From contig JALPQD010000088.1 in NCBI GenBank assembly GCA_023101885.1, forward strand, positions 5,907,691 through 5,971,690: DNA of 64,000 nt, read 5' to 3'. The notes beneath the pieces were generated by a model. That model made no database searches, had not been told where the DNA came from, and was given only the letters and a program-made list of their open reading frames with translations. Positions within the stretch are counted from its first letter, which is position 1; every line of letters starts with the position of its first letter. This DNA is from Typhlomys cinereus. Lineage: Eukaryota; Chordata; Mammalia; Rodentia; Platacanthomyidae. The translations under genes were made by a program, and so were the position numbers. This document shows positions 35,784-47,132 of this stretch, in pieces.

Positions 35784-38700
35784 ATGTCCAGAATTAAAAA
35801 TAATTACTCCATTATAACATTAAATGTCAATGGCGTTAACTCACCGATTAAGAGACATAGTTTACAAACTTGGATTAAAACCACAATCCAACAATCTGCT
35901 GCCTTCAGGAAACTCATCTCACCACAAAAGATAGGCACGTCCTAAGAATGAAAGGCTGGTCCAAAATCTTGCAAGCTAATGGAACCAGGAAACAGGCAGG
36001 GGTAGCAATTATGCTTTCAGACAAAGTGGACTTCAAACCAAAGAAAATCATAAGACACACAGATGGATACTACATTTTTAGTCACAGGCACAATTCACCA
36101 GGAAGACTTCACAATAATGAACATATATGCACCCAATATGGGCCCCTCCACATTCATTAAGAAAACCCTACAGCGTCTAAAGCAAGAAATAAACCCCAAA
36201 ACGATAATTCTCAGGGATTTCAACACCGCCCTCTCAACATGGGCTAGATCAACAGGTCAAAAGCTTAACAGAGACACTTTGGAGCTTAACCAAACCCTTA
36301 CTGAAATGGACCTTACAGATCTCTATCGAACTTTTCACCCACGCACCAAAGAATACACATTTTTCTCAGCAGCAAACGGAACTTTCTCCAAAATAAATCA
36401 CATATTGGGCCACAAAATGAATCTACACAAATACAAAAAAGTCGAAATTCTAGCCTGTGCTTTATCAGAGGACCACAGCCTAAAGCTGGACATCCACAAC
36501 AACACAACAAACTAGAGAAAATACACTAACTCCTGGAAACTTAACAATATTATGCTGAATGAGAACTGGATTCAGGAAGAAATTAAACAGGAAATTCAAG
36601 ATTTCCTGAAAGTGAACAAAAATGAAAATACAACTTACCAAAATCTCTGGGACACAATGAAAGCTGTTCTAAGAGGTAAGTTCATAGCTCTTCATGCCTA
36701 CATCATAAAATTGGAATCATCAGAAATAAATAATTTAACGATGCAGCTTAAGGCTTTGAAGAAACTTGAGCAATCCGATCCCAAAAGTAGTAGAAGAGAG
36801 GAGATTCGCAAAATAAGGGGAGAAATATCTGAAATCGAGACTAAGAAAACAATAGAAAAAATCAACCAGTCAAAAAGCTGGTTCTTTGAAAAAAATCAAT
36901 AAGATTGATACACCCCTAGGTAATTAAACAAAAGCAAGAGAGAAAACCCAAATAACAAAATTAGAAATGAACATGGAGTTATCACTACGGATACCCAAGC
37001 AATCCAGAGAATTATAACATCATATTTCAAAAACTTGTACTCTGTGAAATTTGACAACACAAAAGAGATGGATGAATTTCTAAGTAAACACAACTCACCT
37101 AAATTGAATCAGGAAGTTGTGAATTATTTAAATAGTCCTATAATATATAAGGAAATTGAAGAAGTAATCTCGAATCTTCCCACCAAAAAATGTCCTGGGC
37201 CAGATGGATTCAGCGCAGAATTCTACCAGACATTTAAGGAGCTAATAACACCAATACTGCTTAAACTGTTCCATCAAATAGCAAAGGAAGGAACACTGCC
37301 AAATTCCTTCTATGAAGCTAATATCGTCTTAATCCCAAAACCTAATAAAGATTCATTTAAAAAAGAAAACTATAGGCCAATCTCTCTGATGAACACAGAT
37401 GCAAAGATTCTCAACAAAGTCTTAGCAAATTGGATTCAAAAACATATCAAAAAGGTCATTCACGGGGACCAAGTAGGCTTCCTCCCCAGCACACAAGGTT
37501 AGTTCAACATACGCAGGTCAATAAACGTAATTCATCATGTAAACCAGTCCAAAGTCCAAGACCACATGATACTCTCGATAGATGCAGAAAAAGCCTTTGA
37601 CAAAATCCAACAGCCTTTTATGATCAAAACGCTTGAGACTGCTGGAATGAAAGGAACCTTTATCAATATAATAAAAGCTATATACAACAAGCCCACAGCA
37701 AGGATTAGGCTCAATGGGGAACAATTCGAAGCATTCCCACTTCGATCAGGAACTAGACAAAGCTGTCCACTCTCACCACTTCTATTCAATATTGTACTTG
37801 AAGTCTTAGCCTGACGCCATAAGACAGGAAAGGGACATAAGAGGGATTCAAATCGGCAAGGAAGAAGTCAAGCTATCCCTATTTGCAGATGACATGATCT
37901 TATACCTGAGGGATCCCAAAAACTCCACCAGGAAGCTCCTGGAACTAATTGAGAAGTTCAGCAGGGTGGCAGGATACAAAATAAATGTGCAAAAATCAGA
38001 GGCCTTCCTATATGCTCAGAATGAAAGAAGTGAAAAAGCCTTGGGAGAAACAATCCCATTTACTATAGCCCTTAAAAAAATGAAATACCTTGGTATAAAC
38101 CTAACCAAGGAGGTAAAAGACCTTTACAATGAAAACTTTAAAACCCTAAAGAAAGAAATATTAGAATACACCAGAAGGTGGAAAGACCTCCCATGTTCCT
38201 GGTTTGGCAGAATTAACAATGTAAAAATGACCATCCTACCAAAGGCAATATACAAATTCAATGCTATACCAATTAAAATCCCAAAGCAATTCTTTAAAGA
38301 AGTTGACCAAATAATCTCAAAATTCATATGGAGGCACAAAAGACCCAGGATAGCAAAGACAATCCTGAGTAACAAAAACACTGCTGGAGGTATTACCATA
38401 CCAAACCTTAGTTTATACTACAAATCCATAGTTATAAAAACTGCCTAGTACTGGCTCCAAAATAGACACACAGATCAATGGATAAGGATTGAAGACCCAG
38501 ATATAAGTCCACAAAAATACAGCCATTTGGTCTTTGACAAAGGGGCCCAAAGAATCCAATGGAAAAAGAACAGCATCTTCAACAAATGGTGCTGGCAAAA
38601 CTGGATCTCCACATGCAGAAGATTAAAGCTGAACCCATAGTTGTCGCCATGTACAAGACTTAATTCCAAATGGATCAAGGACCTTGATATCAGGCCAGAG

Positions 38701-39609
38701 ACTTTAAAAGCCATAGTTGAAAGGTTAGGGAACTTCCTAGACCTGATTGGGCTAGGCCAACATTTCCTAAACAGACATCCAATGGCACAGTCACTGCTAC
38801 CAACTCTCAACAGTTGGGATCTTGTGAAATTAAAGAGCTTCTGTTCAGATAAAGAGATTGTAACACGAGCTCAAAGGCAATCCACAGAATGGGAGAAAAT
38901 CTTCACTAACCACATATCTGACAGAGCTCTACTGTCCAGAGTGCACAATGAACTTACAAAATTAAACTTCAAGGAAAACACTGGCCCAATTAAAAAATGG
39001 GCCCTGGAATTTCAAAGAAACTTTACCAGGGATGAAATTAAAATGTCTAACAAATATCTTAAAAAATGCTCCACTTCCTTCGCCATCAGGGAAATGCAAA
39101 TCAAAACTTCCCTGAGATATCATCTCACCCCGGTCAGGATGGCAAAAATCCACAATACAAACAACGACAAATGCTGGAGAGGATGTGGAGAGAGGGGAAC
39201 TCTCCTACATTGTTGGTGGGAATGCAGACTCATACAGCCACTCGGGCGAGCCATCTGGAGATTCTTAAAGAAATTAAAGATTGAAATGCAATATGACCCT
39301 GCTATCCCACTTTTGGGAATAACCCCCCATGCAGCATAGGTTTGCCTCGATAGCACAAGCTCGACCATGTTCATAGCAGCACTGTTTACAATAGCAAAGT
39401 CATGGAATCAACCTAAATGTCCAACAGTTGACGAGTGGATAAGTAAACTGTGGTACATCTGTACAATGGAGTACTACTCAGCCATCAAAAATGATGAATT
39501 ACGGGAATTTGCTAGGAAATGGATGTCATTAGAAAGAATTATATTAAGTGAAGTATCCCAAACCCAGAAAATTAAGCGCTGTATGTACTCCCTAATAGGT
39601 GGCTCCTAG
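35784..39609 (+). pseudogene. L1-2 ORF2, heavily broken
   Basis: The ATG at 35784 aligns with the ORF2 start of L1-1. The frame is lost within the first ~35 codons (near 35880), shifts again at a T run near 36076, stops at TAG 36513, shifts near 36893, and stops at TAG ~37500, where L1-1 has Trp after GTQG. A further shift lies near 37812, and more stops at ~38446, ~38637 and ~39337. In the endonuclease part FSKINH replaces FSKIDH, so a catalytic aspartate has become asparagine, and LRDFNT replaces LGDFNT. Remaining open pieces carry [12 protein letters not shown] (37035-37502), SIDAEKAFD (37566-37814), the thumb region (37894-38448) and the C-terminus (39367-39609). Confidence 0.95.
38641..39339 (+). 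pseudogene. L1-2 ORF2 C-terminal segment with zinc-knuckle
   Basis: 232 open codons from the cysteine-rich region of ORF2p. The pattern [18 protein letters not shown] fits the C-x3-C-x7-H-x4-C knuckle of L1 ORF2p, which is frameshifted in L1-1. It ends at a TAG a few codons before the final ORF2 piece. Confidence 0.88.
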
Positions 39610-40621
39610 TACCAAACTCACCCAGTCCACATTGAGACACTCAAAAGTAAACCTATGTAACACAGTAATTGCAAGGATTATGAACAAGAGAGATGGGGTA
39701 GCAGGGCCAATCCAGAAACAAGGAGAGAGGGGACCATGTTACAGCAGAGAAAATAGGCCTCCATCAAGGTCTGCAAGTAAGTAATGAGAAACCTGGTTAA
39801 GTTCACAGACGTTCTTTCCTGATCTCACCAGAAGGGGAGGGCATATAGTCTAGCAGATAAAAAGTAATCATTTCGCAAATGGGTGATGGACCCCTCCCTC
39901 ACTGAGGTTTCCTACTCTTATTACATCTACCCTTGAATGTGCTATTATAACAAGACTCCAGTTTAACAGCTTTTTGTCTCTGGCCAGGGGGTGACATATA
40001 GTGCCCAGCAGAATGGAGTGAAGGGCATTCAGGAGCAGCAAAACTGCAAAAGAAACCACAATCCAGAACTTCAGAGACTCTATATCAATCACATAGAACT
40101 AGGCCAGCCTAATCTCTCCCCATCCTGGAGCTCAGGGACATTTGCGGAAGAGGGGGGCGGTAAGATTATAAGAGCAAAAGAATGGGAGGAGCAACGATTT
40201 GCAAGATTCTCAACAATAGTTGGGGCCAAAGCAATCAAAATGGGACTTTGCATGCCCTGCACAATGTCCAGTGTACTGATGCCCTCATAAAGTCTAGCAT
40301 CTATTAAGGGCACCGAGACCCCTGGAGGCAAGGGATTGACAGCCATAGTAGTGATCCTATGCTTAAGGGGAACAAGAGAAAGGGCTTATGGAAATGACAC
40401 TGGGTCCTTATATGTCATCAGACAGGAAGACCCAGTGGAGAGTTAGGCGAACACAATAAAGGACTCTCTGAGAATTGGGGGGGAGGCACTGGGGGATGGG
40501 GAGGGAGAGGAGGAGAAGGAGGGGGTTCGGGGGGAAGAGGGGGGAGGGAGGGAACTGGTAAAAAAATTTTAAAATGTATAATTAAATTTTTAATAAAAAA
40601 AAAGAAGAAGAATAAAAAAAA
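39610..40621 (+). other. L1-2 3'UTR and A-rich tail
   Basis: Non-coding L1 sequence that parallels the L1-1 3'UTR almost throughout. The tail is A-rich with interspersed T and G, which is impure and consistent with age. AATAAA signals lie at 40592-40597 and 40611-40616. Confidence 0.85.
40475..40557 (+). other. Guanine-rich polypurine tract, L1-2 3'UTR
   Basis: Runs of G such as GGGGGATGGGGAGGGAGAGG, at the same place as the tract in L1-1. Potential G-quadruplex on the L1 RNA strand. Confidence 0.85.
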
Positions 40622-42213
40622 AGAAGTTTCGATACTGTTCCTCTTTGTGTTTTGCAGAAAACCACACTTGTTTTGCGACGTTTCCATGGAACTTATTCAT
40701 GCAGGACATGATTTCCAAAATAGTGAACCAAGTGCGGAGGATTCAGAATCAAATGTAGGAAGTGGAATTCTTGGGGATAAGTATCCTAAAGACGTTTCTA
40801 CTCTATAACATTTGCGTTCAGGAGAAAATCATACTTGTTTTGTGACATTTGCATGGCACATGTTCACGCAGGCCATGATTTTCCAAAATAATGAACCAAG
40901 TTATGAGGACTCTGAGTCAAATGCTGCAAGTGCACTTCTTTTGGATAAGTGTCGTACAGAAGTTTATATACTGTAACTCTTTGTGTTCAGGAGGAAATCA
41001 CACTTGTTGTAGGACGTTTCCATGAAACATGTTCACGCATGTCATTCCCTTCAAAAATCGTGAACCAAGTGAAGAAGACTCACAGTCATATGTAGAATGT
41101 GCACTTCTTTGGGAAAAGCACAGGTTTCTAGACTGTAAATCTTTGTGTTCTGGAGAAAACAACATTCGTTTTGTGCTGATTCTACCAACTATGTTTAGGC
41201 TTGTAATGAGCTTGAAAATAGTGACCAAGTGAGGAAGCATCAAATTCACGTTTAACTTTCTCTTCTCAGTGATAAGAATCCTGCAGATGTTCATACTTTG
41301 TAAGTTTTTATGTTCAGGAGAAATTCACACTGGTTTTGTGACGTTTTCTTGGAATATGTTCACGCAGGACATGATTTTCCAAAAGAGTGAACCAAGTGAG
41401 GAGGACTGAGAGTCAAATGTTGGAAGTGCACTTCTTAGGGATAAGTATCCTATAGAAGATTCTATACTGTAACACTTTGTGTTCAGGAGAAGATCACACT
41501 TTTTTTGTGACATTTGTATATAACATGTTCACGCAGGCCATGATTTTCCAAAATAGTGAACCAAGTGAGGAGGGTTTAGAGTCAAATATTGCACGTGCAC
41601 TCCTTACTGGTAAGTATCCTACGGAAGTTCCTATACTGTAGCTCTTCGTCTTCAGGAGAAAATAACAGTTGTTGTGCCACATGTCCATGGAACATGTTGA
41701 AGCAGGCCATGATTTTTCCAAAATAGTTAACCAAGTGAGGATGACTCAGAGTCAAATGTTGCAAGTGCACTTCATTGGGATACGTATCCTACAGAAGTTT
41801 CTATACTGTAACTCTTTGGGATCAGAAGAAAGTCACAATTGTGACTTAACTGGAACATTTAAAATAGTGAACCAAGAGAGAAGGACTCAGAGTCGAATAT
41901 TTCAAGTGCTCTTCTTAGCGGTAAGTATCCCACAAAAGTTTCTATACTGTAATTCTTTCTGTTCAGGATAGTATCACACTTGTTCTGCAAAGTTTCTCTG
42001 GATCATGTTCACGCAGGCTATGATTTTCCAAAATAGTGAACCAAGTGAGGAGGACTCACAGTCAAATGTTGGAAGTGCACTTCTTAGTGGTAAGTATCCT
42101 ACAGAAGTTTTGATACTGTACCTCTTTGTGTTCTACAGAAAATCACACTTGTTTTGCTAAGTTTCCATGGAACCTATTCACTCAGTAGATCATTTCCAAA
42201 ATAGTGAACCAAG
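40622..42213 (+). repeat. Core satellite between L1-2 and the SINE
   Basis: An H monomer resumes after L1-2 (first 16 bp are the right target duplication), then I, E-like, a shortened A with one 31 bp unit, B, C, L, F (short), G and H. The last 16 bp (42198-42213) form the left SINE target duplication. Confidence 0.85.
42198..42213 (+). repeat. Left target-site duplication of the SINE
   Basis: AAAATAGTGAACCAAG is repeated exactly at 42505-42520. The preceding CC gives the bottom-strand nick TTTT/GG, close to the L1 endonuclease preference. The duplication spans the junction of H and I monomers. Confidence 0.93.
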
Positions 42214-42411
42214 GGGCTGGAGAGGTGGCTCAGGGGTTAAGCCTCCGCCTTGCAGGCGGAAGGTCCCGAGTTCGGATCCCAGATCCCACGTATAGACGCC
42301 AGACAGAAGTGGGGGCGGCCTGCGCTTCTGGTCCTGGTAGGGCGGAGCCTGTGAATCCCAGGGCAGAAGGAGGTGGAGGTGTCCATGGTGGTTCGCGAAT
42401 TCGTCCGTGGT

Positions 42412-42448
<37 letters not shown>

Positions 42449-42504
42449 GCGCACATACACACAGTTGAATAAATAATAATAATAAAAAAAAACAAAAAAA
42501 AAAC
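42214..42504 (+). mobile_element. tRNA-derived SINE, rodent ID/B2-like
   Basis: A ~290 bp element transcribed by RNA polymerase III. The head folds like tRNA-Ala: A box TGGCTCAGGGG at 42226-42236; anticodon stem TCCGC/GCGGA around loop CTTGCAG (anticodon TGC) at 42244-42260; B-box-like GAGTTCGGATCC at 42268-42279. A ~130 bp tRNA-unrelated body follows, then a (CA)n run and an A-rich tail with AATAA repeats. It was mobilised in trans by L1, as the 16 bp duplication and tail indicate. The exact family is not identified. Confidence 0.9.
42415..42444 (+). repeat. (AC)15 microsatellite
   Basis: Thirty uninterrupted bases of AC, followed by degenerate GCACGCGCACATACACAC, inside the SINE between body and tail. 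Confidence 0.95.
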
Positions 42505-43854
42505 AAAATAGTGAACCAAGTTTGGAGGATTCAGAATCAAATGTAGGAAGTGCACTTCGTAGGGATAAGTATCCTAGAGACGTTTCTACACTGTAACATT
42601 TGCGTTCAGGAGAAAATCATCCTTGTTTTGTTACATTTGCATGTAAAAGTTCATGCAGGCCATGAATTTCCAAAATAGTAAACCAAGGGAGGAGGATTCA
42701 TAGTCAAATGCTGGAAGTGCAACTCTTAGGGATAAGTATCCTAGAGAAGTTTGTATACTGTAACATTTGCATTCAGGAGAAAATCATACTTGTTTTGTGA
42801 CATTTGCATGGCACATGTTCACACAGGCCATGATTTTCCAAAATAGTGAACCAAGTGAGGAGGACTCTGAGTCAAATGTTGCAAGTGCACTTCTTTAGGA
42901 AAAGTGTCGTACAGAAGTTTCTATAATGTAACACTTTGTGTTCAGGGAAAATCACACTTGTTGTTCGACGTTTCCATGAAACATGTTCATGCATGTCATT
43001 CCCTTCCAGAATCGTGAACCAAGTGAAGAAGACCCACATACATATATAGCATGTGCACTTCTTTGGGATAAGTATCCTACACAGGTTTCTAGACTGTAAA
43101 TCTTTGTGTTCTGGAGAAAACACATTCGTTTTGTGCTGATTCTACCAACTTTGTTCAGGCCGGTAATGAGCTTGAAAATAGTGACCAAGTGAGGAAGTAT
43201 CAAATTCACATTTTTCACTTCCACTTCTCAGTGATAAGAATCCTGTAGATGTTCCTACATTGTGACTTTTTATGTTCTGGAGAAAATCACACTGGTTTTG
43301 TGACGTTTTCATGGAATATGTTCAAGCAAGCCTTGATTTTCCAAAAGAGTGAACCAAGTGAGGAAGACTGACAGTGAAATGTTGCAAGTGCTATTCTTAG
43401 CGGTAAGAATCCCACAAAAGTTTTGATACTGTAATTCTTTTTGTTCAGGAGAGTATCACACTTGTTTTGCAACGTTTCCATGGAACCTTCTCATGCAGGA
43501 GATGATTTCCAAAATAGTGAACCAAGTGCGGAGGATTCAGAATCAAATGTAGGAAGTGCACTTCATAGGGATAAGTATCCTACAGAAGTTTCTAGATTGT
43601 AACATTTGCTTTCAGGAGAAAATCATCCTTGTTTTGGGACATTTGCATTGAACATGTTCACGTTTGCCATGAATGTTCAAAAGAGTGAACCTAGTGTGGA
43701 GGATTCAGAGTCAAATGCTGCAAGTGCACCTCTTAGGGATAAGTATCCTATAGAAGTTTGTATACTGTAACTTTTGCATTCAGGAGAAAATCATACTTGT
43801 TTTGTGACATTTGCATGGCACATGTTCACACAGGCCATGATTTTACAAAATACT
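42505..43854 (+). repeat. Core satellite from the SINE to the right-flank transition
   Basis: The right SINE target duplication opens an I monomer, followed by J, E-like, A (one 31 bp unit), B, a B/G-type composite (near 43320-43500), I and J monomers. The composite begins as the GAAGACTGACAG segment of C but continues with G sequence (AGCGGTAAGAATCCC). It then joins H-type sequence near 43470 (TTTCCATGGAACCT), another sign of out-of-register exchange. Confidence 0.78.
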
Positions 43855-44563
43855 GAACCAAGTGAGGAGGACTCTGACTCAAATGTTGCAAGTGCACTTC
43901 TTTAGGATAAGTATCGTACAGAAGTTTCTGTATTGTAACTCTTTGTGTTCAGACGGAAATCACACTTGTTTTACAACGTTTCCATGAAACGTGTTCATGC
44001 ACGTCATTCCCTTCCAAAGTAGTGAACCAAGTGAAGAGGACTCACAGTCATATATAGCATGTGCACTTCTTTGGGAAGTCATGTGTACCATGTGCACTTC
44101 TTTGGGATAAGTATCCTACACAGGTTTCTAGACTGTAAAACTTTGTATTCTGGAGCAAAGAACATTTGTTTTGTGCTGATTCTACCAACTATTTTGAGGA
44201 TTGTAATGAGCTTGAAAATTGTGACCAAGTGAGTACGAGTCAAATTCACATGTTTCACTTTCTCTTCTCAGTCATAAGAATCCTGTAGATGTTCATACGT
44301 TGTAACTTTTTATGTTCAGGAGAAATTCACACTGGTTTTGTGATGTTTTCATGGAATATGTTCACGCAGGCCTTGATTTTCCAAAACAGTGAACCAAGTG
44401 AGGAGGACTGAGAGTCAAATGTTGGAGGTGCACTTCTTAGGGATAAGTATTCTACAGAAGATTCTATAGTGTTACACTTTTTGTTCAGGAGAAGATCATA
44501 CTTGTTTTGCGACATTCGCATATAACATGTTCACGCAGGCCATTATTTTCCAAAATAATGAAC
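43855..44563 (+). repeat. A-E satellite resumes, before the minus-strand LTR
   Basis: E (from 43855), A with two 31 bp units (44024), B and C monomers. The last four bases, GAAC (44560-44563), are duplicated after the LTR. Confidence 0.88.
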
Positions 44564-45123
44564 TGAAAGACCCCCGTCTTTCAGTCAGGAACGAGGCCAC
44601 CGAGAGAAAGACCAAGACCCTTCTCGCTGCAATAGCATGAGGTTTTATTTAAAGACGTGCTGGGTGGCTCCAGCAACCTCTCACACATTAGAGACTGAAG
44701 CGGCCCTGAGCAGCTCGGGCAAGGGGTTTTTAAGGGGTCTTGGGGTAGGGGGGGTTGCTTAGCTGAGGAATTTTCTATGACCTTTACAGTCATTGGTCAG
44801 CAAGAGCTCGGGTGGAGTTGGCTCTTGGTGATCGTTCCAGTACACCTGCTTAACCACAGGCTGTTCATTCTGGGTGACATTCATTGATGGAGTTCCCCTT
44901 TGTGCAAACTTGCTTTTCCAGAACTGAAGGGCCGGAGGTCTTAAGGGGTGGGGAAATACCTGTAAAAAGCTCAAGGCTGTACATAGTTTTAAGCAATGAC
45001 TAACAATGGATGCTTGGATGGCTATAAACAATGGATGCCTGAATGACTACAAGCAAGGCCTATACTGTGGGCCTGAACCGGCCTGCTTTGTGAATTTTAG
45101 GGTGAGGGTGTCAGGGTCCAACA
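44564..45123 (-). mobile_element. Solo LTR, gammaretrovirus-like (ERV class I), minus strand
   Basis: A 560 bp sequence bounded by TG and CA and flanked by a 4 bp duplication GAAC (44560-44563 and 45124-45127). Read on the minus strand it starts TGTTGGACCCTGACACCC and ends GGGGGTCTTTCA, an end typical of gammaretroviral LTRs. It holds a CCAAT box, a TTAAAAA TATA-like site and AATAAA followed by a CA-type cleavage region. No viral genes flank it: satellite classes C and D continue on either side, so it is what remains after LTR-LTR recombination removed the provirus. Confidence 0.9.
44644..44649 (-). promoter_or_regulatory. Polyadenylation signal AATAAA in the minus-strand LTR
   Basis: Reads TTTATT on the plus strand. 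The CCAAT element (ATTGG at 44792-44796) and a TATA-like stretch near 44727-44735 lie upstream in LTR orientation, giving the expected U3-R order. Confidence 0.7.
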
Positions 45124-45465
45124 GAACCAAGTGCGGAGGATTCAGAGTCAAATGTTGGAATTTCACTTCTTAGGGATAAGTATCCTAGAGAAGTTCCTAT
45201 ACTGTAACATTTGTGTTCAGGCGAAATTCATACTTGTTTTGTGACATTTGAATGGCACATGTTCACACTGGCCATGATTTTACAAAATAGTGAACCAAGT
45301 GAGGAGGACTCCGAGTTAAATTTTGCAAGTGCACTTCTTCAGGATAAGTATCCTACAGAAGTTACTATATTGTAACGCTTTGTGTTCATGGGGAAATCAC
45401 ACCTGTTTTACGATGTTTCCATGAAACATGTTCATGCATGTCATTCCCTTCCAAAATTGTGAACC
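45124..45465 (+). repeat. Satellite D and E monomers between the two LTRs
   Basis: One D monomer (from 45124) and one E monomer (from about 45295), 342 bp in all. The last six bases TGAACC (45460-45465) are the left target duplication of the next LTR. Confidence 0.9.
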
Positions 45466-47132
45466 TGCTGTGTCCCTATCCAACTAATCTGGTAGAATAT
45501 GTCTCAGTTTGGAAAAGGTGGATTCAAAGTAACATGTTTTGGTATAAGGACATGGCTTTATTTTAGAGAAATAAGGAAAAATATGGGAATTGTCAGGCCT
45601 TGGTGTTTCTTCCCAGGACAGGCCTAAAGCCTGTCCCCTGAGGAAGGTCACAGTAAAGCCCAAGGACAGGAGCTGGACACTCTCTCCTAGACAATGCAGG
45701 TTTTGCCTCAGGCAGGAAGAATTCCAGGAATTAGGAGTGCCCTTTACCTGCTCTTAGAGTTTTTTTTTTTTTTTTTTGACCTAGCTTCCTGCTCTCTGTT
45801 CTAGAGAACAAGCCTGCTTTTTAAGTTTCAGTCAAATATTAAATAGAAATTTCATGTCTAGTCATTTACGATAAGTAGACCTGTTAGCCAGAATGTGTGC
45901 ACTGATTTTAAGGAAATTAGAGAATAACTTCTAGAATCTTAAAACATAGGTTGGGTAAGATTCCCACCTATGTGGTTCCAACTTACTTAAAAATTCCAGA
46001 AGTACAAGACTATGCTATCAGTCCACCAGAACCTTAAAAGAAACTGTGGTACCCTCTTACCCTGGCTGAAGGCCAAGGAAGAGACCATCATGCCAGAAAG
46101 TCTAGATGCCAAGACTGCCCCTGGAGATGGTATTTGCAATCCAAACTGGGAGAATCCATGTCAGAAGCAAAGGGGGCTGTGTCTTTCCCATCCCAAACAG
46201 CACTCTTATGAGAAATCACAGAGATGGACCATCTGAGTGCACTTCCACCAATGATCGCCTCTGCCCCGAAAGAGACACCCTTGGCATATGGGGCCTGAGT
46301 GGACCCCAGGTTTGGAGTGTGCATGGTTCACAGATGGGTCATCTAACTGATGGCAATACACTTCTGGAGTTCCTCAAAGGAAGACATAAGCAACCTTACT
46401 ATTAAAGGAATAGAAGGATGCTATTATAGAAGTTAGTCTTTTTAGTTATATTGCTTAAGTGTTTTTCTTCAGTGCATACCTCAGTGCTCCATCAACAGAA
46501 CCAGCTATAGCTTATGGGCCTTGAGTATTCAAGTCAAGGCCCCCGGTTAGAGATGTGGTTTAAGCTTGGATAGTAGAGACTACATGAGCTGCATACATTT
46601 TCCCAAGTTAGAACCTGCTGCCATGTCTGGTGCCTATGTTGACCTGCCTGACTGAGAGTATCAACCTGGAGAGGACAACAGCCAAAGCTCACGCTGGGAC
46701 TCATGGGGTATTGAGGATTCCTATAGTTAATTGTAAAATATGTTCCTTGCTAAAATCAATAGGAGAACATTCTGCCTCTGTATTTTAAAAGAAAGCAGTC
46801 TCTGTTAAAATGTGGGCTCAGCCCCATAGCTATCCAGTGAAGCATTATAGATTAGACAATTTGGAAATACTGAGAGAATGTTTCTGTTAAGTGCCTTTGC
46901 CCTGAAGCAATGGGTTAGGTTCTTGAAAAAAGGGTCCACCCTGAAGGTGACTTTGCTGATTATCTACTGTGTATGCAACATTCTTTACCCCAAAATTTTC
47001 TGTATAAAAGTTGTCATGAAAGTTTCAATAAACGGGTTCAGGATACACTCTGGAGAGGGAGCCGCCTGTGTTCTGTTCTCCACCCGGTCCTGGGGAGGCC
47101 TGTTCTCGAGGGCCCGCCTCTGGTCTGCAGCA
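45466..47132 (+). mobile_element. Long solo LTR, betaretrovirus-like (ERV class II), plus strand
   Basis: A 1,667 bp sequence bounded by TGCTGTGTCC and TCTGCAGCA and flanked by an exact 6 bp duplication TGAACC (45460-45465 and 47133-47138). Six-base duplications are typical of class II ERVs. TATAAAA lies at about 47003 and AATAAA at 47027-47032, leaving ~1.54 kb of U3, a short R and ~100 bp of GC-rich U5, the layout of MMTV-like LTRs. U3 contains a T run at about 45760 and short open frames (up to ~99 codons at 46106-46405) that I do not recognise. Satellite E and A monomers resume on either side. An internal deletion or composite origin cannot be excluded. Confidence 0.82.
47003..47032 (+). 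promoter_or_regulatory. TATA box and AATAAA of the plus-strand LTR
   Basis: TATAAAA at about 47003-47009 is followed only ~18 bp later by AATAAA at 47027-47032, so transcription start and polyadenylation signals are packed together, as in LTRs with a short R region. Confidence 0.7.

Larger units (their letters stand above)
33957..40621 (+). mobile_element. Full-length LINE-1 (L1-2), ORF1 open, ORF2 broken
   Basis: A 6.67 kb L1 in the same orientation as L1-1, with 678 bp of 5'UTR, ORF1, ORF2, a ~1 kb 3'UTR with a guanine-rich tract, and a tail containing AATAAA at 40592 and 40611. The 16 bp target duplication has one mismatch. The ORF bodies are close to those of L1-1, with small insertions, deletions and substitutions. 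ORF1 is uninterrupted from its first in-frame ATG, but ORF2 has many stops and shifts and an endonuclease active-site change, so the element is dead. Confidence 0.97.

Noticed and set aside
42214..42285. Possible functional tRNA-Ala gene
   Set aside because: The acceptor stem does not close, the sequence continues into a SINE body with (CA)n and an A tail, and target duplications flank it.
44581..45031. Minus-strand open frames of 70 and 90 codons within the LTR
   Set aside because: They lie in LTR control sequence in the same sense as the LTR but show no viral protein similarity. The length is unremarkable.
46012..46405. Open frames of 74 and 99 codons in the long LTR U3, considered as a Sag-like gene
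   Set aside because: They are far shorter than the MMTV U3 protein, overlap in different frames, and show no features I recognise.
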